The position numbers and the translations under genes were made by a program. The notes below the pieces were generated by a model. The model did no database searches and was not told the DNA's origin. It saw only the letters and a list, made by a program, of their open reading frames with translations. From positions 18,883 to 82,882 of the forward strand of contig JAGBBA010000064.1 in assembly GCA_017938695.1 (NCBI GenBank): 64,000 bases of DNA, in the 5' to 3' direction. Of this stretch, positions 8,467 to 15,764 are shown piece after piece (the stretch's first letter is position 1; each line of letters opens with the position of its first letter). Origin of the DNA: Clostridia bacterium (GTDB lineage Bacteria; Bacillota; Clostridia; Christensenellales; Aristaeellaceae).

Positions 8467-9857
8467 GCTCGTTTATTCCTTTGCGGTTTTCTGTTCAATG
8501 CTCGTTTGGCACTGCCTTGCTTCAGCCTGGCAGCGCGCAGCTCCGCGCCTTTGGGCATGGAGGCATAGGCGATCTCCTTGCCCTGCTGCGCCAGGCCAAG
8601 CATCAAAAACAAGAACATGGTGCCGTAGGAGGATGGCGTGAAGGCGCGTTCTGTCAGGCCGCGGATGAGCAGCACCATAATGATGGCACTGCATACTACA
8701 TAGTGTTCCTCCGGGATTTTTTTCACGTTGATATAAGCGATGATCAGTGTCGCCAGGTAAATCGTCAGGCCGATCAGTCCCATGTCCAGCCACATTTCCA
8801 ACAGCACATTGTGGGAGCCGAAGGTCATGGAGCGGAACCAGGAATCGCGGGAATAGCAATTTTGCAGGTTTTGCAGGGCGATCTCGTCGCGCCAGAACAT
8901 GTTAAAGCCCGACCCTGTAAAGGTGTTGAACTGCTGCACATATTCCAGAATGCCTTCCCAGATCAGCGTTCGGTTGGACAGGGTGGCGTCCTTGCCGATG
9001 GAATTGAAGAAGGGCTCGAACAGGGGAAGGATCGTCATAGCGGCGATGAGAAAGCCGATGGAACCAACGGTATAGATGATCCCCCACTGAAAGCGGCCGC
9101 GGGCACCTAAACGCTTTTCCAGCACGAACAAAAAGGCGACCGGTATGGAGGCAGTGAACAGTGCACCGGCGTTCTGGCACAGGATCAGCAAAAACAGCTG
9201 AGCTGCCAGCACGCCCCAGAACAGCAGGGAGACTTTTTCTTTTTTATCCAGCTTCAGGCGGAGCAACACCATTTGCAGCACCATGCCGAAGCCCAGCTCC
9301 TGGCCCAGAGCGTTTTTACGATCAGCAATGCCGCGAAAAAGATAGCGGCCCTCTTCGTCAAAATAGAAGCCGATATGGGGGAAAAGAAAATACAAAACCA
9401 GGTTCGCAAACACAAACATGGTTTGCGCAGCGATGATAAATTCCAGCGTGCGCTTGATGTCATAGCGGTCGGTGACCCACAGGGCAAACAGGGCCGTCAT
9501 GGTAAAGCGCAGGCAGGAGATGAGCTGGTCGGCCACATAGTTGGTCACAGCCATGGACTGGATGAAGAACACCGCCAGCAGGAAATAGGTAGGCATGTGC
9601 CGTTTTTTCAGGTCGATGATCTTGATGTCCATCAGGTTGTCGGCGCTGGAAACCAGGATCACGGCGATCTGCAGGATGAAGGAGCTGTACTCGATGGCCA
9701 TGCCGATGGCGCCGCCGAAGAATTCCCGGTAGTTGCCGGGAAAACCCATGCTGCAAAAAAACGCATAGATCACGATAAAATCGATGATGCTGTTTTTCTG
9801 CCGGTCCATCTGGCCGCTCAGTCGCCTGTCCATGGTTCCATACTCCATCCTGTTCAC
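8463..9857 (-). CDS. O-antigen/capsule polymerase-like membrane protein (Wzy-like)
   Basis: The 464-residue product has about eleven membrane segments and a large outside loop. The loop carries LSNRTLIWEGILEYVQQF and, later, FGSHNVLLEMWLDMGLIGL. This H-N-x(4)-E-x(3)-G-x-I-G pattern is the hallmark of the O-antigen ligase/polymerase superfamily. It would join flipped repeat units at the outer face of the membrane. The tail is Lys/Arg-rich. It overlaps the VanZ-like gene upstream by 4 bases and the acyltransferase downstream by 4 bases, so all three are translationally coupled. A ligase role cannot be excluded because the two classes share the signature. Confidence 0.85.
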   Translation of the reverse strand: MNRMEYGTMDRRLSGQMDRQKNSIIDFIVIYAFFCSMGFPGNYREFFGGAIGMAIEYSSFILQIAVILVSSADNLMDIKIIDLKKRHMPTYFLLAVFFIQSMAVTNYVADQLISCLRFTMTALFALWVTDRYDIKRTLEFIIAAQTMFVFANLVLYFLFPHIGFYFDEEGRYLFRGIADRKNALGQELGFGMVLQMVLLRLKLDKKEKVSLLFWGVLAAQLFLLILCQNAGALFTASIPVAFLFVLEKRLGARGRFQWGIIYTVGSIGFLIAAMTILPLFEPFFNSIGKDATLSNRTLIWEGILEYVQQFNTFTGSGFNMFWRDEIALQNLQNCYSRDSWFRSMTFGSHNVLLEMWLDMGLIGLTIYLATLIIAYINVKKIPEEHYVVCSAIIMVLLIRGLTERAFTPSSYGTMFLFLMLGLAQQGKEIAYASMPKGAELRAARLKQGSAKRALNRKPQRNKRA

Positions 9858-10540
9858 TGCGGGCAGAAGCGGCGGAAGATCCGGTAGCCCAGAAAGCCGA
9901 CCGCGGCACCCAGAATATTTGTAACGATGTCGGTCAGGTCAGCCTGGCCCAGCAAAAGGAAAAACTGCACGGTTTCGATCAAGGTGGTGGCCATCAGGGC
10001 GATGAGGATCACATGGCCCCAGGCGTCCAGCTTTTCCGGATAAACAAAGGGCAGCAGCACGCCCAGGGGGATGAACATGGCCACGTTTTGCAACAGGTGG
10101 TTCACCGGTTTGAGGGAATGGGTGCGGATGGCCTTGCTGACCAGATCGGTGCGGAAGATGAAAACAGAGGTATCCTTGGCATACTCGCGGGAGAAGATGG
10201 TCACATAGGCCACCGCCAGCAGATACACGATGAAAAGGGTCAGCATGCCTTTGTTGATATGACACCAGTTCTGAAACAGCGCGTAGACGGCTGCCAAAAG
10301 AATCACGCAGGACATAAGCATCAGCAGGGTGAACAGGAGCATTTCTGTGCTGCCCAGGCTGCTGACGATGTAGATCACCGGCCCGGCGATCATCGCATAG
10401 GCAAGCAGCAGGACCACCGCCAGAAACGGACGCTTGATATACTCAGGGGCGCGGCGGGAGGCCATCTGCAACAGATAAATGTAGCCGCATACCAGCAGGA
10501 TGCCGATGATGGCCAGCTGAAACACATTCTGGTTGGACAA
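9854..10540 (-). CDS. VanZ-like family membrane protein
   Basis: The 228-residue product has six to seven membrane segments. Its second half carries the VanZ-like pattern: LLQNVAMFIPLGVLLPF, then TTLIETVQFFLLLGQADLTDI, then TNILGAAVGFLGYRIF. The biochemical role of the family is not settled. Members recur in polysaccharide and glycopeptide-resistance loci and may affect lipid-linked envelope intermediates. The canonical Arg after ETxQ (usually R.x.D) appears as QADLTDI, so that position is altered. It lies between the chain-length regulator (28 bases upstream) and the polymerase (4-base overlap). Confidence 0.82.
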   Translation of the reverse strand: MSNQNVFQLAIIGILLVCGYIYLLQMASRRAPEYIKRPFLAVVLLLAYAMIAGPVIYIVSSLGSTEMLLFTLLMLMSCVILLAAVYALFQNWCHINKGMLTLFIVYLLAVAYVTIFSREYAKDTSVFIFRTDLVSKAIRTHSLKPVNHLLQNVAMFIPLGVLLPFVYPEKLDAWGHVILIALMATTLIETVQFFLLLGQADLTDIVTNILGAAVGFLGYRIFRRFCPQ

Positions 10541-10568
10541 GGGGGATCGTCCTTTCTGCCGGGATGAT

Positions 10569-12209
10569 TTAGGGCATATTGGTGGGCTTGGTGGGGTTAT
10601 CGTTGATGAGGCTGTCCATCATATTGCGCGCACTGGGTGCAGGCTTGCTGCTGGCAGAGACCTCTGCCGCAGGGGCGGCGGGGGCAGCCTTCTTTTCGGG
10701 CTTGCGCTTGCTCTTCTTCCGGGCGGACTTCACCTGCACCGTAGCGGCGGTGGGATCTTCATTAGCATTGGCAGAGGTGGTGGGGAAGGCAGGTTCGGGC
10801 ATGTCGTCCACAACGGTCTTTTGCTTGCGGCTGCGGTTGACCTTCTTGTCCTTGCCCTTGCCGCGGTTCTGCACACCGTTGACGATGCAGCCCAGCACGC
10901 GGATGCCGGACTTGTCCAGCTTCTCCAGGGAGGCCTGGATATCCGGGATGGTGGCGGTGTCGTAGCCCACAACGTAGAGCACGGTGTTGGCCACCTGGTT
11001 CAGGCTCAGGGTATCGGACTCCTTGCCCACGGGCGGCGCGTCCAGAATGACGTATTCGTATTTTTCAGAGAGCTTGTTGATCAGACCGATCACCGTGCTG
11101 TCCATGGAGATGGCGTTATGCTCCAGCACCGTGGGCAGAATGTCCAGATAGCCGGTGAGGGTGGTGATGGCCTCGATCTCGTTGGCGTCGCCGCGGTAGA
11201 GGGCGTTGAGGGAGTTGCTGTAATCCACATGGTCCAGGAACAGGCCGCCCAGGCTGGGGTTACGGGTATCGAAGTCGATCAGCAGGGTGCGGTGCTCCAT
11301 GTCAGACAGCTGAATGGCCAGGTTGGCCGCCACAGAGGAGCGGCCCTCCCGGTTGGTGGTGGAGGTCACGTAGAAGCAGTGGTGCTCGTCCTTCATGCCC
11401 AGGCGGTTGCGCAGGATGTAAGCAGCGGCAGAGAAGCCCTGGATGATCTCCGGGGAGTTGTCGTCTTCCACCAGCAGGGAGCTTTCGCGGTTGAAGTGCG
11501 CGTCGTCCCGGGGGATCAGGCCCATGGTTTCCAGACCCAGCACGGATTCCACGTCCTTGACGTTGGTAAGGGTGGGGTGCATCAGGATCTCCATGGCGGC
11601 AAAGCCGACGCCGGTGCAGAAGCCCAGCATGGCCAGGATCAGCCACACGGTCTTGCCCATGGTGCTGGCACCCACCACCTCGGAGGTGGCGGTGTTGATC
11701 AGCACCAGGCGGCCCATTTGCAGGATCTCGGGCATCAGCTTGTTGGTGGCGGCGATCACCGCATTCCAGATGCCCAGGCCCTCGGTATCATCGCTCCAGG
11801 CCAGGGTCATTTCCAGGATCTGCGTGGCGTTGAACTGCCGGATGGACAGGTTCTCACGCAGGTCCTTGATGCCCACGCCCAGCAGCTGCTGCTCGTTGAT
11901 CACCTGATCCAGCACGCGGTCGCTCTTCATCAGGTAGGTCACGGCGTCCACCATGGTTTCGCCCAGGGTGAAGTCAAGCTGGCCGGGGGCGTCGGCGCCG
12001 TTGAGGTAGGTGCCTGCTTCCGGCTTGGTGATAATGGCAAAGGAGCCTGTGATCTCATGATTCTGCATGGAGGACTGGACATAGCTCACCGCGGAGAGCA
12101 GCAAGCCCATCACCAGACCCACAAAGGTCAGCGTCATGATCAGCTTCCAGCGTTTTTGAATGGCAAAGAGCATATCGCCGATGCGCAGCTGGATACCATT
12201 GGTCTGCAC
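10569..12209 (-). CDS. Fused chain-length determinant (Wzz/CpsC) and degenerate tyrosine-kinase-like ATPase (CpsD)
   Basis: The 546-residue product joins a Wzz-type domain, with membrane segments at about residues 22-44 and 186-206 and an outside loop between them, to a CpsD-like P-loop domain at about 255-450. The nucleotide site is degenerate. The Walker A loop reads TSTTNREGRSS at 282-292, with Arg290 where the invariant Lys should be. The Walker A' motif is IDFDTRNP at 311-318 and Walker B is YVILDAPP at 386-393. The tail after residue 450 is Lys/Ala/Pro-rich and has no tyrosine, so the usual autophosphorylation cluster is absent. It probably controls chain length structurally rather than as a kinase. 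The gene is third in the operon, 45 bases after the MotB-like gene. Confidence 0.85.
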   Translation of the reverse strand: MQTNGIQLRIGDMLFAIQKRWKLIMTLTFVGLVMGLLLSAVSYVQSSMQNHEITGSFAIITKPEAGTYLNGADAPGQLDFTLGETMVDAVTYLMKSDRVLDQVINEQQLLGVGIKDLRENLSIRQFNATQILEMTLAWSDDTEGLGIWNAVIAATNKLMPEILQMGRLVLINTATSEVVGASTMGKTVWLILAMLGFCTGVGFAAMEILMHPTLTNVKDVESVLGLETMGLIPRDDAHFNRESSLLVEDDNSPEIIQGFSAAAYILRNRLGMKDEHHCFYVTSTTNREGRSSVAANLAIQLSDMEHRTLLIDFDTRNPSLGGLFLDHVDYSNSLNALYRGDANEIEAITTLTGYLDILPTVLEHNAISMDSTVIGLINKLSEKYEYVILDAPPVGKESDTLSLNQVANTVLYVVGYDTATIPDIQASLEKLDKSGIRVLGCIVNGVQNRGKGKDKKVNRSRKQKTVVDDMPEPAFPTTSANANEDPTAATVQVKSARKKSKRKPEKKAAPAAPAAEVSASSKPAPSARNMMDSLINDNPTKPTNMP

Positions 12210-12254
12210 GATAGATCACCTGCATTTCATCAATAACGTGGGGAATAAGGCAGT

Positions 12255-13883
12255 TTATTTTTTCCTGCGCTTGCGGATATACGAGGGAATGGCGATGGCC
12301 ATGGCGATGATGAACACCGCCAGGAAGCCGAACATCACATACTGCATCACATAGGTGGTATGGATGTTGATCACCTGCACCTCTGCCTGGTTGGCAATGC
12401 GGATATCATAGCGGGTTTCCGTGTCGCCGTCCTTGATCAGGTAGTAGCGGCCCTCTTCCAGCTCGTTGAACATCAGCGCGCTGCCGGTGGTGGTCCAGGT
12501 GCGGATCAGCTCGTCCTGCGCGTTGTACAGGGCCAGGCTCACGTTGGGCACCTGCACGCTGGAGAACTCATCCGTAATGCCGATGGAGGCGCGCAGCATG
12601 CGGTTGGTCAGGTTCACGGTGGCTTCGGTTTCCTCGCCGATGTAGCCGTTCAGGTCAACGGACACATGGGTTTCATCCTGGTTGTAGCGGTAGCCGGTGG
12701 TGGAGGCCGTTTGCAGGATGCGGTAGGTCACGCCCTTGTCCAGCTCGTCCAGAAGGATGCGGCCGCTGCTGTCGGTGGTGTAGGAAACGGGCTCGCCGCC
12801 GGGCACGGCACTGATCAGGAACGTTGCGCCGGAAATGCCCCGGGTGTTGTAAAGCTCGTCGGTCAGGTTCAGGCGGATGCGGGTGCGGCGGCTGGCCACA
12901 GTGTTCAGCGTGGGCAGGGCGTCGGTCTTCTGGGCGACGGTCACCTCGATCTCCTCGGTCAGACCGGCGTAGTGATCGGGGATCTCCTTCTGCCGCAGGA
13001 TATAGCTGCCCAGGTACAGCTCCTTGCTTTCGCCGTAGCCGTCCTCGTCGCAGGCAAGGGTGCCCACCAGCTGCCCGGCATAGTGGCGCATGGTGCCGTC
13101 GGCGGTGAGGATATCCTCGCCGGCGATGATATCAAAGCTGCCGCCGGAAACGGGCATGCCGGTTTCGGCATCGGTCATCTGCACGCGGATCACATTGCGG
13201 GCGGCAAACACCGGGATGCGCACCACCAGCGGTTCGGGCCAGTCGTATTCCTTGCCCAGGTAGAAGGCCACGTCCTCCGCCGGGTCGTAGCCTGCGGGGG
13301 TGGTCACCTGCCGGATCTCATAGTGCCCCTGGGCCAGCTTCTCCGGGAAGAAGAAGGTGCCGGCGTCGGTGGTGGCGTAGATGCGGTGGCTGAGAAGCTC
13401 GGGATAATATACGTTCAGGATCTGCAGGGCGTTGTTCTCGCCGTATAGCTCAAACTCCACGCCCGCTTCCTTGATGGTGCGGTTGGTTTCGGCGTCCACC
13501 ATCATCACATACACGGCGGACTTGGCACCGGGATCGCCTTCGCCGTGGCTGTCATCGCCACCGCCGCCGCCGTAGCCGGGATGCACAGGCGTGGGGGTGG
13601 GGGAGGGCGTGGGCGACACGGTGGGCGTGGGGGATGGGGTGGCGTAGGTGCCGCCGTCGCCGCCGTCATAGGCCCACAGGGGCGTGGGAGAAGGCGTGGG
13701 CGAGGAGGTAACGTCGCCGATTTCGGTGTCCACCAGCTCCTCGTCCGGCACATGGACCAGGTACAGGCCCATCAGGATGATAACGAGCATCAAGATCAGC
13801 AGCAGTGCAGAGAACATGTCGGAAGCAGGCTGCCAGAAGTTGAATTCATCGTTATTCGTAAATTTCTTCTTCTGCTTCATCAA
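12255..13883 (-). CDS. MotB-like membrane protein with SpaA/Cna-B-like extracellular modules
   Basis: The 542-residue product begins with a short basic tail and a membrane helix at about residues 22-43 in the context NFWQPASDMFSALLLIL. This matches the MotB/ExbD/ZorB stator helix FW-x(3)-D, with Asp22 at the proton-carrying position. No OmpA-like peptidoglycan-binding domain follows. Instead there is a Pro/Thr/Ser linker (58-100), a glycine-rich stretch (104-120) and four beta-rich modules at about 121-228, 229-330, 333-426 and 431-506. The modules have SpaA/Cna-B features (AGVEFELYG, GHYEIRQVTTPAGY, SGATFLISAV). A second helix (513-533) and a KRRKK tail anchor the C-terminus, so the body is a loop outside the membrane. 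Its ATG overlaps the stop of the stator-EAL gene (ATGA), the usual arrangement of stator pairs. Confidence 0.78.
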   Translation of the reverse strand: MMKQKKKFTNNDEFNFWQPASDMFSALLLILMLVIILMGLYLVHVPDEELVDTEIGDVTSSPTPSPTPLWAYDGGDGGTYATPSPTPTVSPTPSPTPTPVHPGYGGGGGDDSHGEGDPGAKSAVYVMMVDAETNRTIKEAGVEFELYGENNALQILNVYYPELLSHRIYATTDAGTFFFPEKLAQGHYEIRQVTTPAGYDPAEDVAFYLGKEYDWPEPLVVRIPVFAARNVIRVQMTDAETGMPVSGGSFDIIAGEDILTADGTMRHYAGQLVGTLACDEDGYGESKELYLGSYILRQKEIPDHYAGLTEEIEVTVAQKTDALPTLNTVASRRTRIRLNLTDELYNTRGISGATFLISAVPGGEPVSYTTDSSGRILLDELDKGVTYRILQTASTTGYRYNQDETHVSVDLNGYIGEETEATVNLTNRMLRASIGITDEFSSVQVPNVSLALYNAQDELIRTWTTTGSALMFNELEEGRYYLIKDGDTETRYDIRIANQAEVQVINIHTTYVMQYVMFGFLAVFIIAMAIAIPSYIRKRRKK

Positions 13884-15454
13884 GCCTTACCTTCGTTCAT
13901 GATTTTTTCGAATTCTTCCAGAGACATCGGCTTGGAAAGGTAGAAGCCCTGGCCCTCGGTGCAGCCGCACTTGCGCAGCAGCGTCATCTGCTCCATGCTC
14001 TCGATGCCCTCGGCTGCCAGGTTGATCTGCAGCTTGCGGGCCTGCTCAAACATGCCGCGCAGGCTGTTGGGGTTGGCGGCGGCGTTGCAGCGGCGCAGGT
14101 CCAGCTTCAGTAGGTCGGCCTTGATGTCCTCAATGGCCTGCAGGGCCATATAGTCGCCGTCGAAGCCGTCGATGGCCACGCGGAAGCCAGCCTGGCGCAG
14201 CTTTTCCTCGGTTTCGATGGCTGCCTCGGGGCACTGCAGATAGGCGTTCTCCGCGATCTCGATCTCCAGGCTGCGGGGCGGGATGCGGTACTTCTTCAGC
14301 ATTTCGGTAAAGAACTCGGTGATGTCCATGGCCAGGATATCCGTCTTGGTCACGTTGATGGACAGGGGCACCGGGCGGATGCCCTGGTCGATCCAGCGGC
14401 GGACGGCGGCGCACACCTGCTCCCAGATGTGCTTGTCCAGCTTGGTGATGGAGCCGTTCTTTTCCAGCACGGGGATGAACTCCGCCGGGGACACCGTGCC
14501 CAGCTTGCCGTGGTTCCAGCGAACCAGGGCCTCGGCACCCACCACCTTGCGGGAGTTCAGGTCAAACCGGGGCTGGAGGTAGAACACGAATTCCCCCGTG
14601 CGCAGGCCCTGGAGGATCTGGGGCATCAGGGTTTGCTCTTTGCCGGTGGCAGGGGCAGCAGCGGGGTTGTTGCCGCCGTCGGCTGCGGAAAAGGGCAGCG
14701 CGCCGCCCTTGCTCATCTTTTCCAGCAGGTCGGTGATCTGCTTGATCTCCTTATGCTCGCGGTAGCGCAGCTGCTCATCCACGGTGGGGATGATATTCTG
14801 ATGGAATTCCTCGGTGAAAAGGCCCATGTTGCGCAGCACCATGTTCCAGGCAATGCGGTACATGATGTTGAACGCCAGGGACAGGATCAGACCGGCGATG
14901 GAGGTGTAGAAAGCCACCTGGATACCGCCCAGCAGGGCCTGCACGCTGGTCAGGGCTGCGCTGACGGTGCTGAAGCCGATGTTGCGGATACCCATGATCA
15001 GGCCGATGAAGGTGCCCAGCAGGCCCAGGCCCGTCAGGCTGCCGGGAATTTGATGGATCACGTTCTGCCAGCTGCGCAGGGCCAGGCTTTCCTCGTTGAT
15101 GAACTCGTCGATGTCAGACAGCACCTGGCCGGATTCGCGCTGGGCCTGCACCTTGGCGCGGTAATCGGTAAAGATCTCGTCCATGGTGCGCTGGTGGAAA
15201 AACTCGTCGATCTGAAGCATGGCGGCCCAGGTGGACTGGCTGGGCATGGAAAGCGCATGATCGATGTTCTCCATGCCGGTTTCAAAGCCGTGATAAAACT
15301 GCACCGCCGGAAGGATGCCAAACAGGCCGCCCGCCACCAGAATGCCTTCCATCAGCACGATAAACACGGTGGAAATGGAGTCGGGGGCGTAGGCCATCAG
15401 CACGATGCCGGTGATCAGGATCAGGGCCATAAAGGTGTAGATCAGTCTGCGCAT
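13880..15454 (-). CDS. MotA/TolQ/ExbB-type proton channel fused to an EAL domain
   Basis: The 524-residue product has four membrane segments (about 4-22, 28-50, 137-157 and 178-203) with a cytoplasmic loop of roughly 80 residues between the second and third. TGLGLLGTFIGLIMGI (141-156) and AFYTSIAGLILSLAFN (181-196) match the channel core of the family, with Thr148 and Thr184 at pore-facing positions. Residues 280-520 form an EAL domain: Glu308-Ala-Leu, Asn367, Glu399/Glu402, Asp429, Lys450, Glu482 and Gln502 are present. The DDFGTG loop is replaced by DGFDGD (429-434), losing the second Asp. It may bind or slowly hydrolyse cyclic di-GMP to gate ion-driven work on the envelope. It is the first gene of the polysaccharide operon, with a GAGGAGA ribosome site. 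Confidence 0.85.
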   Translation of the reverse strand: MRRLIYTFMALILITGIVLMAYAPDSISTVFIVLMEGILVAGGLFGILPAVQFYHGFETGMENIDHALSMPSQSTWAAMLQIDEFFHQRTMDEIFTDYRAKVQAQRESGQVLSDIDEFINEESLALRSWQNVIHQIPGSLTGLGLLGTFIGLIMGIRNIGFSTVSAALTSVQALLGGIQVAFYTSIAGLILSLAFNIMYRIAWNMVLRNMGLFTEEFHQNIIPTVDEQLRYREHKEIKQITDLLEKMSKGGALPFSAADGGNNPAAAPATGKEQTLMPQILQGLRTGEFVFYLQPRFDLNSRKVVGAEALVRWNHGKLGTVSPAEFIPVLEKNGSITKLDKHIWEQVCAAVRRWIDQGIRPVPLSINVTKTDILAMDITEFFTEMLKKYRIPPRSLEIEIAENAYLQCPEAAIETEEKLRQAGFRVAIDGFDGDYMALQAIEDIKADLLKLDLRRCNAAANPNSLRGMFEQARKLQINLAAEGIESMEQMTLLRKCGCTEGQGFYLSKPMSLEEFEKIMNEGKA

Positions 15455-15550
15455 GGCAAGCTCTCCTCACAAGGCAGGTGCCTGTGCAGCCGCCTTGATG
15501 TTAGTCATATGAATGTTTCATGTAAAAAAGCCGATAAATAACCGAAATAC
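15455..15550 (-). promoter_or_regulatory. Operon leader with competing short hairpins
   Basis: The leader contains CAAGGC and GCCTTG arms about 16 bases apart (15472-15499). A second, overlapping hairpin, CACAGGC with GCCTTGTG, shares the 3' arm, so the two cannot form together. The ribosome site lies just after them. I see no match to known cyclic di-GMP riboswitch cores. The rest of the 310-base gap to 15764 is AT-rich with no recognisable gene. Confidence 0.3.
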
Positions 15551-15556
15551 ATTATA
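15551..15556 (-). promoter_or_regulatory. Extended -10 promoter element for the polysaccharide operon
   Basis: On the minus strand the sequence reads TGCTATAAT, a perfect extended -10 box. No good -35 box lies 17 bases upstream, which fits an extended -10 promoter. Transcription would start near 15543 and leave a leader of about 90 bases before the stator-EAL start codon. Confidence 0.65.
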
Positions 15557-15764
15557 GCATAGTTTGTCGAATGAAATCTACCATATTAGTGAAAATATCA
15601 ATAAAAAGTTTCGCAGCGGCGTTTTGGGGCCTGGAAGCATAAGGAAAAAGAAAGGACAAATGTGATCAGTTTCTGGGCAATAATTTGCAAAAAGGCAGGG
15701 AGGTTTCATGGCTTACATGTCGAAATAGACAGCAGAAAAGTACGCCAAAGGAGCGAGTCATACC

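Noticed and set aside
12255-15454. Zorya-type phage defence (ZorA/ZorB)
   Set aside because: The channel part is similar, but ZorC/ZorD or ZorE partners are absent, the MotB-like gene lacks the OmpA-like domain, and an EAL domain takes the place of the ZorA tail. The genes lead a polysaccharide operon.
15455-15550. A cyclic di-GMP riboswitch before the stator-EAL gene
   Set aside because: The leader lacks the conserved cores of the known cyclic di-GMP-I and -II classes; only short hairpins are present.
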